A stretch of DNA of 64,000 nucleotides from Lactobacillaceae bacterium L1_55_11 (GTDB lineage Bacteria > Bacillota > Bacilli > Lactobacillales > Lactobacillaceae): contig JAQYTT010000001.1 in NCBI GenBank assembly GCA_029433155.1, positions 558,001 through 622,000 of the forward strand, written 5' to 3'. A model generated the notes under the pieces. The model saw only the letters and a list, made by a program, of their open reading frames with translations. It was not told the origin of the DNA and did not search any database. Of the stretch, positions 1 through 7,303 are shown piece by piece; position 1 is the stretch's first letter; each line of letters opens with the position of its first letter. Position numbers and translations under genes: made by a program.

Positions 1-537
1 TTCACCCAGTTTCTGGGCGAAAACATGCGCTACAACTCCAACGCTGGCTCAGTTCGAATTGTCGAACGGGCGGCTAAGAAAATGGCCGGGGAGTTCCTCA
101 CCCTACCAGCACCCCTCTATATCGCTAACGATCAGGTCCGCACCGGTCTTTACCAGGATGATTCCCTCTCGACTACCCTAAACCTGGCCCAACAGATGGA
201 CACCATTTTAACGGCGGTGGGCACTGCGGACTCCCTGCACTCAATTGATGTTTGGCGAAAACAGCTTCATCAAATCTTCCCCACCGTCGACTTTGACTAC
301 GTGGCTGGTTTCATCTACGGTCGGCCCTATGACATCGATGGTCATTTCCTAAACGATAAAAGCGATAAGGTTGTCGGCGTTAGCCTGGCTGATATCCTGC
401 AGGTTCCAAAGCGGATTTGCCTAGTCCACAACCCCCATAAAAAGGCCGCCATCATCGGCGCCCTCAAGGGCCAGCTAATCACCGATTTAGTGCTCAACGA
501 ATCTCTGGCCTATGAAATTCTAAATGCAGACGCATAA
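1..537 (+). CDS. SorC/DeoR-type sugar-binding transcriptional regulator, C-terminal part (5' truncated by window edge)
   Basis: The frame is open from base 1, so the gene begins before the window; the first internal ATG is at 25. What is visible is the effector-binding domain of the SorC family, which binds phosphorylated sugars and controls carbon-use genes. The end of this domain shows the typical order: a glycine and DIDGH block (about residues 98-108), then a VVGVSLADI segment, then an IIGALKGQLITDLV segment. The DNA-binding helix-turn-helix would lie upstream and is not seen. The ligand and target operon cannot be told from this part. A shared terminator separates it from the convergent alsS. 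Confidence is good for the family, low for the exact regulator (CggR-, DeoR- and SorC-like proteins all share this fold). Confidence 0.72.
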   Translation, partial: FTQFLGENMRYNSNAGSVRIVERAAKKMAGEFLTLPAPLYIANDQVRTGLYQDDSLSTTLNLAQQMDTILTAVGTADSLHSIDVWRKQLHQIFPTVDFDYVAGFIYGRPYDIDGHFLNDKSDKVVGVSLADILQVPKRICLVHNPHKKAAIIGALKGQLITDLVLNESLAYEILNADA

Positions 538-567
538 AAAGACCAACCGCATGGTTGGTCTTTTTTT
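536..567. terminator. Bidirectional intrinsic terminator between regulator and alsS
   Basis: A perfect 8-bp stem (541-548 with 553-560, loop GCAT) is flanked by an A-run on the left and a T-run on the right, so it can end both the plus-strand regulator transcript and the convergent minus-strand alsS transcript. Confidence 0.9.
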
Positions 568-2248
568 AATTTAATTCACTTTCAATCAGGTTGGTAGCCA
601 ATTCTTGGTTACGTGAGTAATCAACTGGCACATCAATGACTGATACACCCTCGTAAGCAAAGGCCTGGTCAAAGGTCTGAGCCAGCTGACTGCTGTCCTC
701 AACTTTGAAGCCCTTGGCACCGCAGGCTTCAGCAAACTTTACCAAATCAATATTACCGAACTTAACACCGGCTGACTGGTTGTTATACTTCAGCTCTTCT
801 TGGAACTGAACCATGTTGTAGTAACTGTTATCATTCCAAACAATAACCACCAGGTTCATGTTTTGGCGGACGGCCGTTTCCAGCTCAGCAGCTGAAAAGA
901 AGAAGCCACCGTCACCAACAACCGCCACGGACTTATATTGTGGCCGAACCAAGGCCGCAGCCATCGCCCAAGGCAGGCCAACACCAAGGGTCTGCATCCC
1001 ATTACTAATCAACAAGTGACGGGGCTTGTAACTCCTAAAGTGCCGGGCCATCCAGATGTAGTGGGAACCAATATCCAAGGAAACCGTCATGTCATCATCA
1101 ACATGGTCCTGGGTCGCCTTAATAATGGAAAGTGGGTGGCTCAGATGGTTGTCAGTTGGGATGTACTTTGGCTTTTCAGCCTCAGCCAGCTGCTGACGGA
1201 ATTCATCTAACTTTACCTGAGTGTCAGGGCTAACACTGACATCACCCAGGGTTTCGGCCAGGTGGTCCAGACTTTCACCGATATCACCAAGCAACTGCTT
1301 TTCAGGGAAGAAGTTATTATCTAACTGAGCTGGCACTGTGTCTAAGGTAACAATCTTAAGGTCCTTACCAGCGTTCCAGAAACGTGGTTCGTACTCGATT
1401 GGATCATAACCAACCGTGATAACCAGGTCACTGGCAGCTAAAATCCGGTCCCCCACCTGGTTGTGGAAGAGACCGACCCGGCCAAAGAAGGAACGGTCAG
1501 CCAAGTCACGGGAAATAACCCCAGCACCCTGGAAGGTTTCAACAACAGGCATTGGTACGTGCTCTAATAAGTGGTGCAGAGCTGCAGCAGCCTTTGGATC
1601 AGAACCGCGCATCCCAACCAACATCACTGGCAACTTGGCATCCTTAATCCGCTGTGCCAGGTCGTTGATTTCATCAATTGGGGCAGGACCCATCTGAGCA
1701 GGCCGAACCTTAGGCAGGGCCGGAACAGTTACCTCGGCCTCATCAATGTCCTGTGGCAGACTAATAAAGCTAGCACCAGCCTTAGGACCGTAAGCTGCTA
1801 CAAAGGCATTGTTTAGGATTTCAGAAACCGTGTTAGGGTCCTCAATTTCAGCACTGTAGCGGGTAACTGGTTTCAACAATTCCTTAGAAGGCACACTCTG
1901 GTGGGTCAGGCGGTACAAATCCTTACGGGGTACCTGGCCGCCAATGGCAACCACTGGATCATTCTCAGCACTGGCCGTCATCAAGGCCGTGGTCAGATTA
2001 CCGACCCCAGGACCAGAAGTGGTAATCACCACGCCAGGCTTACCGGTCAAACGGGCCATTCCTTGGGCCATAAAGGCCGCATTCTGCTCATGACGCATGA
2101 CAATTAACTTGGGCGTTGGCTGTCCGTTTTCTGGGTGTTCCAAGCTTTCAAACAACTGATCAACCTTGGCACCCGGAATACCAAACACGTAATCAACCCC
2201 ATAGTTATTTAAGGTATCAATTATAATTTCAGAACCTTTTTTTGTCAT
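566..2248 (-). CDS. alsS: Acetolactate synthase, catabolic (AlsS)
   Basis: Thiamine-diphosphate enzyme that joins two pyruvates into 2-acetolactate, the first step to acetoin and diacetyl; in lactic acid bacteria this disposes of excess pyruvate in the cytosol. The 560 residues match the family length. The catalytic Glu sits in the RHEQNAAFMA block near residue 53, and the ThDP/Mg motif runs from GDGGFFFS to WNDNSYYN near residues 440-475. No small regulatory subunit gene is adjacent, which agrees with the catabolic (AlsS) instead of the biosynthetic (IlvB) type. It is monocistronic: its own weak promoter lies upstream and a terminator follows. A pyruvate oxidase or another ThDP decarboxylase is less likely because the sequence reads as AlsS throughout. 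Confidence 0.93.
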   Translation of the reverse strand: MTKKGSEIIIDTLNNYGVDYVFGIPGAKVDQLFESLEHPENGQPTPKLIVMRHEQNAAFMAQGMARLTGKPGVVITTSGPGVGNLTTALMTASAENDPVVAIGGQVPRKDLYRLTHQSVPSKELLKPVTRYSAEIEDPNTVSEILNNAFVAAYGPKAGASFISLPQDIDEAEVTVPALPKVRPAQMGPAPIDEINDLAQRIKDAKLPVMLVGMRGSDPKAAAALHHLLEHVPMPVVETFQGAGVISRDLADRSFFGRVGLFHNQVGDRILAASDLVITVGYDPIEYEPRFWNAGKDLKIVTLDTVPAQLDNNFFPEKQLLGDIGESLDHLAETLGDVSVSPDTQVKLDEFRQQLAEAEKPKYIPTDNHLSHPLSIIKATQDHVDDDMTVSLDIGSHYIWMARHFRSYKPRHLLISNGMQTLGVGLPWAMAAALVRPQYKSVAVVGDGGFFFSAAELETAVRQNMNLVVIVWNDNSYYNMVQFQEELKYNNQSAGVKFGNIDLVKFAEACGAKGFKVEDSSQLAQTFDQAFAYEGVSVIDVPVDYSRNQELATNLIESELN

Positions 2249-2317
2249 CTTAACTCCTAATTTTTACCCAAACGGGCTTTATTTTTAAGCCGGGCAAAGC
2301 CGCTTAATGATATTTTC

Positions 2318-2347
2318 ATTGTAGTCTCATTACAGCCTAAAAATCAA
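2318..2347 (-). promoter_or_regulatory. Probable alsS promoter
   Basis: On the minus strand a TTGATT (2342-2347) and a TACAAT (2318-2323) are separated by 18 bases, about 70 bases upstream of the alsS ATG. The -10 is good, the -35 moderate. No operator was recognised. Confidence 0.4.
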
Positions 2348-2384
2348 ATTAAAAGCGGCGGTTTAAACCCATTAAAACGCCAAT

Positions 2385-2415
2385 AAAAAAGGCAGCCCAC
2401 GCGGACTGCCTTTTT
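2385..2415 (-). terminator. Intrinsic terminator of the thiamine-type ECF transporter operon
   Basis: A GGCAGTCC/GGGCTGCC-type stem is followed on the minus strand by a T-run, just downstream of the EcfT-like gene that ends at 2440. Confidence 0.85.
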
Positions 2416-2439
2416 AAAAACTTGACGATATTCTAAAGA

Positions 2440-3108
2440 TCACCACCAGTGACCCCGGAAAACAGCTAGTTGGACTAAAACCAAAATCAAGGCCAGAATC
2501 AACCAACCCAGCAATGGCAACCGGTCTTGCCGAAAATGAGTTCGTGGTGCGCCCTCCTGAAAACCATGGGCCGTCATCGCCTGGGCCAGGTTTTCCGACC
2601 AGGCCAGGGACTGAATCAGGGCCTTGGCATAGAGGGCCGGTGACCAAACGTGCAAACTCTGACCACGCATCTGGGCCACCGCCAAGACATTTTTCAAAGC
2701 GGTTTTAAACTTGGGCAGGAAATTCAAAGCCCCTAGAATGCCATAAACAAAGGTTGGCGATAGCTTGAAATTTTGCTCCAGGGCCGTCATCAAAACGTAG
2801 GGATTAACGGTCTGGGCAAACCAGGCTCCCAGGCTGATGAAGGCCAGTAAACGGGTGCTCATCACCCAGGCAATGTGACCATTGCTGGCAGCACTGCCAG
2901 AACCATAAAACCAGAAGGACAAAAACGTCCCCAAAACTGGGATCGCGGCCACACCCAGATAAAAGAGCAACCGGCGCCAGCTGACACGGGCAACCACCAT
3001 GGCCACTAAACACGCCCCCACGACCATTAGGTTCAAGATCGCCGACTGGGTAAAGGCCAACTCCAGGGAAAGTAGGAGTACCAAGATTAGTTTTTGCGAG
3101 GCATTCAT
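2440..3108 (-). CDS. ykoC: ECF transporter transmembrane (T) component, YkoC-like
   Basis: Membrane coupling protein of an energy-coupling-factor vitamin transporter. The 222 residues carry several hydrophobic segments in the N-terminal two thirds. A cytoplasmic region then holds two Ala/Arg-Gly-like coupling motifs (AQMRGQ and AMTAHGF), where family members dock on the ATPases. The start overlaps the end of the ATPase gene by 4 bases, so translation is coupled. With the double ATPase and the YkoE-like gene upstream it forms a YkoE-D-C set, which is known for thiamine/hydroxymethylpyrimidine uptake. The TPP riboswitch upstream supports that substrate. The dedicated arrangement argues against a general shared EcfT. 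Confidence 0.8.
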   Translation of the reverse strand: MNASQKLILVLLLSLELAFTQSAILNLMVVGACLVAMVVARVSWRRLLFYLGVAAIPVLGTFLSFWFYGSGSAASNGHIAWVMSTRLLAFISLGAWFAQTVNPYVLMTALEQNFKLSPTFVYGILGALNFLPKFKTALKNVLAVAQMRGQSLHVWSPALYAKALIQSLAWSENLAQAMTAHGFQEGAPRTHFRQDRLPLLGWLILALILVLVQLAVFRGHWW

Positions 3109-4505
3109 GAGACCACCTCCCCTTGATAGGTCAGGCCAGCCCGACTAAAGGCCAGGTGGTAGTCCACCAGAGACCAGATAACCTCAGTTTGGTGGGAAAT
3201 CATAATGATGGTGAGACCCAGATCCTGCTGGGCTTCCTGAATTAGGTCACGCACCTGTATCAAACTGTCCTGGTCCAAACCCGCAAAGGGTTCATCCAAG
3301 AGCAAGACTGGCGGTGCCATAATCAGCATTAACAGTAATGCCAGTTTTTTCTGCTGGCCACCGGACAGCTGGTAAACTGACTGCTGGCCACAATCCGCTA
3401 GGCCAAGCCGCCCAACAGCTTGTTCGACTTGTTTCGCATCCCAGTAGTCGGCTTGGTAACTAGCCCTTTGTACTTGCTGCAATTCATCGTCAACGGTCAC
3501 GTTTAAAAACTGGTCCCGTGGGTTTTGAAAAACCAGGCCAACCTGATGGTAATAGGTCCGGGAACGAATTTTGTGAACTTCCTGCCCAGCTAACTTGAGC
3601 TGACCCTGGTAAGGGTGCAGTTTAGCCAAGACTCGTAACAAGCTGGACTTCCCCACCCCGTTAGGACCAGTAATCAGGGTTACCCGCTGCTTGGCCCAGG
3701 ATAAATCACTGTCAGTCAAAATAACCTGGTCCCCATTTTTGAGGCTTAGCTGTTCCTGTTCAAAGATTGTTGACTGGACTGGCAGCGTGCCTGGGACAGG
3801 ATGGGTCTGACTTGGTTTGGCATAGTCAGTCCAATCCCCCGGCTCCACCGGTACCAGCGCTGACCCTTTCACCTGGTAAAAGTCAGTCATGATTTCCTGG
3901 TAGCCGTCAAAGTCATGGTCGCTGATGATAATACCAAAGCCGTCCTTAACCAGGTTCCCTAGGAGGACTTGCAGGCTTTGCCGACTCTTGGCGTCCACGG
4001 CCGCAAAGGGCTCATCCAGGATTAAGTAATCCGCCCCCAGGGCCAGGGTTTCCGCCAGGGCAATTTTCTGTAATTCCCCACCGGACAGGGTGGCCAGTTG
4101 CCGGGGACCAAAGTCAGGTAAGCCCACCGTTTTAAGGGCCCAATCAATCCGGGCTGCCATCTTTTCCGGCTCATATTCAATATTTTCTAAGGCAAAGACT
4201 AACTCTTCATTCACCGTTGGCATGGCAAATTGCTGGTCAGGTTGCTGAAAAAGCATGGTGACCGCTTGCGCCCGGTGATTAGCCAGCATGTCAGCCACGG
4301 GCTGGCCATCAACGGTCACGTCCCCACTGACTACCCCACCGTACTTGGGATAAAGGCCAACCAAAGTCTTTAACAAGGTCGACTTACCGCTACCAGACGG
4401 TCCCATCAATAGGATCAAATCCCCCTTGTTCAGAGTGAGATTAACCCCTTCTAAGACCGGTCGGTCCGGATAGCCAACCGTTAGATTTTGTGCACTTAAA
4501 GCCAT
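3105..4505 (-). CDS. ykoD: ECF transporter double ATPase, YkoD-like (two fused ABC domains)
   Basis: The 466-residue protein carries two complete ABC ATPase domains in one chain. The first has Walker A GPSGSGKST (about residue 34), signature LSGGELQK and Walker B LILDEP. The second has Walker A GPNGVGKSS (about residue 280), signature LSGGQQKK and Walker B LLLDEP. It powers uptake through the neighbouring T and S components. A fused double ATPase is the YkoD form; most ECF systems use separate EcfA1 and EcfA2. It lies between the YkoE-like gene (15-base gap) and the T component (4-base overlap), under the same TPP riboswitch. Confidence 0.9.
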   Translation of the reverse strand: MALSAQNLTVGYPDRPVLEGVNLTLNKGDLILLMGPSGSGKSTLLKTLVGLYPKYGGVVSGDVTVDGQPVADMLANHRAQAVTMLFQQPDQQFAMPTVNEELVFALENIEYEPEKMAARIDWALKTVGLPDFGPRQLATLSGGELQKIALAETLALGADYLILDEPFAAVDAKSRQSLQVLLGNLVKDGFGIIISDHDFDGYQEIMTDFYQVKGSALVPVEPGDWTDYAKPSQTHPVPGTLPVQSTIFEQEQLSLKNGDQVILTDSDLSWAKQRVTLITGPNGVGKSSLLRVLAKLHPYQGQLKLAGQEVHKIRSRTYYHQVGLVFQNPRDQFLNVTVDDELQQVQRASYQADYWDAKQVEQAVGRLGLADCGQQSVYQLSGGQQKKLALLLMLIMAPPVLLLDEPFAGLDQDSLIQVRDLIQEAQQDLGLTIIMISHQTEVIWSLVDYHLAFSRAGLTYQGEVVS

Positions 4506-4520
4506 CGCGTTTAATACTAA

Positions 4521-5099
4521 TTACAGTTTAAACAACTGGGACTTGGCCAGCAGGGCGACAATCGCCTTGACCAAGACACCAGCAAACAAGAAAATTGAAG
4601 CAAAGCGGACCACAAATAGGAGTACCAAGAGACCGGGCTGGTAGTGGCTGTACCCAGCCACAATCAGGGACCAGGCAAAGGTCACAACCGTGCCGGTCAA
4701 GGTAGAAAGCCACAGGCCCAGCTGCCAGTTCCGGTAACCTGTCAGAGCAAAGCCCAGTTCTGAACCCACGCCCTGAACCAGTCCGGATAACAAGTTGCTA
4801 GCCCCAAAGCTACTACCCAGCAACATTTCACCAGTAGCAGCCAGTAACTCACCAATTAGACCGGCCCCAACCCGCCGTAAAAGCAAGGAAGCCAAGGGCG
4901 CGGCCATCATCCAAGGGCCCAGGGTCACTTCATCATTGAGGGCCTTTAAGCCGACCGCACCTAGCAGAGCGCCGCTGAGCTGGTAAACCCAGTCCATCAG
5001 CCAGTATATTAGGCCAAAGGCAATGCCGACCAGGGCCAAAAAAATAACATCACGCAGTGACCAGCGCCAACTGCTTCCGGTTGCTTGTGTTTCCATCAT
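4521..5099 (-). CDS. ykoE: YkoE-like substrate-specific (S) component, thiamine/HMP uptake
   Basis: Integral membrane protein of 192 residues with about five or six hydrophobic segments. It matches the YkoE family, which forms a thiamine-precursor ECF transporter with YkoD and YkoC. An early RDVIFLALVGIAFG segment and a central GASNLLSGLVQGVGSELGF stretch are typical. A good Shine-Dalgarno (CTAGGAGGTT) precedes the ATG. The gene is first in its operon, directly after a TPP riboswitch with a terminator, so it should be expressed when intracellular TPP is low. The substrate (thiamine or hydroxymethylpyrimidine) is inferred from the family and the riboswitch. Confidence 0.85.
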   Translation of the reverse strand: MMETQATGSSWRWSLRDVIFLALVGIAFGLIYWLMDWVYQLSGALLGAVGLKALNDEVTLGPWMMAAPLASLLLRRVGAGLIGELLAATGEMLLGSSFGASNLLSGLVQGVGSELGFALTGYRNWQLGLWLSTLTGTVVTFAWSLIVAGYSHYQPGLLVLLFVVRFASIFLFAGVLVKAIVALLAKSQLFKL

Positions 5100-5124
5100 T
5101 AACCTCCTAGAGGTCGTCGGATAT

Positions 5125-5163
5125 CAAAAAAACTGACCTTGTATATTGGCATACAAGGTCAGT
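5125..5163 (-). terminator. Terminator (expression platform) of the TPP riboswitch
   Basis: A perfect 13-bp stem (5132-5144 with 5151-5163) is followed on the minus strand by a run of at least six T. It sits between the TPP aptamer and ykoE, so it is the likely off-state terminator. Confidence 0.88.
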
Positions 5164-5175
5164 CTTAAAACCAGT

Positions 5176-5248
5176 TTCATCTCCCTACGCAGGTATTAAC
5201 CTGACAGGTTCAATGGGTTTAATCTCAACCAAACGGTACCCCAGATAA
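5176..5248 (-). promoter_or_regulatory. TPP riboswitch (THI element) controlling ykoEDC
   Basis: Read on the minus strand, the element shows the conserved THI blocks in order: TCTGGGGTACC, GGTTGAGAT, AACCC, GAACCTG and GCGTAGGGA. A short P1 helix joins the two ends. With the downstream terminator this predicts transcriptional repression of the transporter operon by thiamine pyrophosphate. Confidence 0.95.
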
Positions 5249-5303
5249 TCTATTTATTTAACAACGTCCCTATCTTACTGGAATTCAACCGGCCTGACAA
5301 GGG

Positions 5304-6158
5304 TTAATTAGGCCACAAGAAGTTACCAACCAATTGATCAACCGTAGTATTCTCATGCAGGCGGCTGTGCTGACCACCTGGGCCATGAATTGCTTTTTCC
5401 TGGTAAGAGCGGGCCCGGTCCCCTACTAGGTAGGCCAGCGATCGACTAGAAACGTTGGTCACCGAGCCATCAGAATCACTGCCATCATCCAAATCACCAT
5501 AAATATTTAGGATATCAATCTGGTTTTTAGGGAACTGGTCCTGGTGATCCAACAGGTACTGGTAGTAAGAATGAATAATGGCCGGCCGGCCATCAGGGAG
5601 CAGGTAGTTTTGATGGACGGGATCATCAATGGCCCGAATGCCATCAAAATGCCCGGCCAGGGCCACGTAACGAGCTAATTGCGGCAGGTGCTGGTCCTGC
5701 CCATAATCCGCCAGGTAGTACATCAGACTGAGATTGCCCATCGAGTGGGCGACCACATTGAACTTTTTGAAATGGTACTCGTCGGCAGTCTTAGCCACCA
5801 CATTTTTAAACCAGGTCCCGGCGGTTTTAAAGTCTGAATTCCGGTTATTTTCATAAATCACCTGAATAATCGGGCGCTTGGTACTAGCCGTCCAGGGGCG
5901 GTTAAAACTCACCTGTCCCTTGGCATCAACGCGGGCCACGATTACTTGGGTGGCCCCATAGTGCTTCCTGGCATAGGCAATCATATTCTTAGTGGAATTG
6001 GCACTGCCACCATAACCATGTAAGTAAAAGGTTGGCGTTGTCTCTGCCGGATCAATCTTAGGCGGCTGAGCCTTGGTGGCTAGGTACAAACCTCCCCCAC
6101 CCAAAACAGTAACCAGCACCAATATACCAGCCAGCGTGAGGATTAGTCGTTTCGTCAT
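5304..6158 (-). CDS. Alpha/beta hydrolase, DUF915-type, membrane-anchored or exported
   Basis: The 284-residue protein starts with a hydrophobic segment (about residues 5-27) that acts as a signal or anchor, so the enzyme should face outside. The hydrolase fold is shown by the oxyanion-type HGYGG motif (about residue 48) and the nucleophile elbow AHSMGN (about residue 142). A late His in GGQHSRLHE and Asp residues in YGDLDDGSDSD could complete a Ser-Asp-His triad. DUF915 members in lactic acid bacteria are secreted or surface hydrolases of mostly unknown substrate. It lies downstream of the GT2 terminator, so it is probably a separate unit. No promoter was identified. Confidence 0.8.
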   Translation of the reverse strand: MTKRLILTLAGILVLVTVLGGGGLYLATKAQPPKIDPAETTPTFYLHGYGGSANSTKNMIAYARKHYGATQVIVARVDAKGQVSFNRPWTASTKRPIIQVIYENNRNSDFKTAGTWFKNVVAKTADEYHFKKFNVVAHSMGNLSLMYYLADYGQDQHLPQLARYVALAGHFDGIRAIDDPVHQNYLLPDGRPAIIHSYYQYLLDHQDQFPKNQIDILNIYGDLDDGSDSDGSVTNVSSRSLAYLVGDRARSYQEKAIHGPGGQHSRLHENTTVDQLVGNFLWPN

Positions 6159-6218
6159 TGGTTGGCGCTCCCTATTGTTGATGGGCTTATTTTAGCGAAA
6201 TCGTCCCCCTTTTACCAG

Positions 6219-6248
6219 CAAAAAAGCCACCGCTAAGCGGTGACTTTT
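6219..6248 (-). terminator. Intrinsic terminator after the GT39-GT2 operon
   Basis: A CACCGC/GCGGTG stem extended by AAAAGT and GCTTTT arms, followed by a T-run on the minus strand, lies right behind the GT2 stop. Confidence 0.88.
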
Positions 6249-6256
6249 CTAAAATG

Positions 6257-7291
6257 TTAGTTACCAACGGCCGAGTGACCTTCGGTACTAGCGTCGTAAA
6301 TTGAAACATCTTTTTGAATGTTAGGTGCCTTGTTGCCAGCCACATTCTCAATTTGGAAGCGGGGACGTTGCTTAACCTCAGTAAAGATTTTACCGATGTA
6401 AATCCCAACAACTCCGATAGCAACCAGGTTCAGACCACCCAGCAACCAGATGGAAATCATCAGCGATGACCAACCAGCCTGGGCGTGGCCCAGCATTTTT
6501 TGAACCAGGGTATACAAAATCTGTACACCGGCAATCCCGACTACTAAGACCCCGAGGTCAAAGAGGAAACGGATTGGCTTAACGCTGAAGCTGGTAATCC
6601 CATCCACGGCGAAACTAAGCATCTTCTTAAGTGGATACTTGGTCTTACCACCGTTACGGACACCACGCTCGTAGAAGACTTCAGTAGAAGGGTAACCCAG
6701 AAGGGGTACCATCGCCCGCAAAAAGACATTGCGTTCGGGTAAAGCTAGCAGGGCGTCCACTGAAACCTTGCTCATTAAGCGAAAGTCAGCGTGGTTAGGG
6801 ATAATTTCAACACCGAGGAAACCAGCCAACTTATAGAAGGCCATGGCCGTATTGCGCTTAAACCAGGTATCCTTTTTCCGGCTGGAACGGACGCCATAGA
6901 CAATGTCGTAACCTTCATTGTAGCGGTCCACCATTTCAGAAATCACATTCGGACTGTCCTGCAAGTCGGCATCCAGGGTGATGACAGCGTCGGCGAGCTT
7001 GTTGGCTTCAGTCATCCCAGCCAGCAGCGCTGACTGGTGACCAAAGTTACGGGAGAGCTTAACCCCCAAGATGTTCTGGTCTCGGCTTTGAGCCTCGCGA
7101 ATCAATGGCCAGGTCCGGTCCTTAGAACCGTCGTCAACAAACATGATAAAGCTATCATCGGTGATTTTACCAGCCTTAATCATCTCTGAACGAATAATTT
7201 TTAACTTCGTTAAGGTGGTCTTTAAGACTTCTTCTTCGTTGTAGGCTGGCAAAATCAGTCCCAGCCTGGGTACATGTTGCCTGACAATCAT
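6257..7291 (-). CDS. Polyprenyl-phosphate glycosyltransferase, GT2 family (CsbB/YkcC/GtrB-like)
   Basis: Membrane GT2 enzyme of 344 residues that should transfer a sugar from a nucleotide to undecaprenyl phosphate on the cytoplasmic face. The N-terminal catalytic domain shows LPAYNEE, VDDGSKDRT and TLDADLQDSP (the DXD metal site, about residue 102). Two C-terminal transmembrane segments (about 240-265 and 275-300) are typical of the CsbB/GtrB type. A strong AAGGAGG ribosome site precedes the ATG. It lies 12 bases after the GT39 gene; the pair matches the known two-step scheme in which a GT2 loads the lipid and a polytopic GT39 or GT-C enzyme transfers the sugar outside, often onto teichoic acid or surface proteins. 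The sugar and acceptor are unknown. Confidence 0.88.
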   Translation of the reverse strand: MIVRQHVPRLGLILPAYNEEEVLKTTLTKLKIIRSEMIKAGKITDDSFIMFVDDGSKDRTWPLIREAQSRDQNILGVKLSRNFGHQSALLAGMTEANKLADAVITLDADLQDSPNVISEMVDRYNEGYDIVYGVRSSRKKDTWFKRNTAMAFYKLAGFLGVEIIPNHADFRLMSKVSVDALLALPERNVFLRAMVPLLGYPSTEVFYERGVRNGGKTKYPLKKMLSFAVDGITSFSVKPIRFLFDLGVLVVGIAGVQILYTLVQKMLGHAQAGWSSLMISIWLLGGLNLVAIGVVGIYIGKIFTEVKQRPRFQIENVAGNKAPNIQKDVSIYDASTEGHSAVGN

Positions 7292-7303
7292 AGACGTTCC
7301 TCC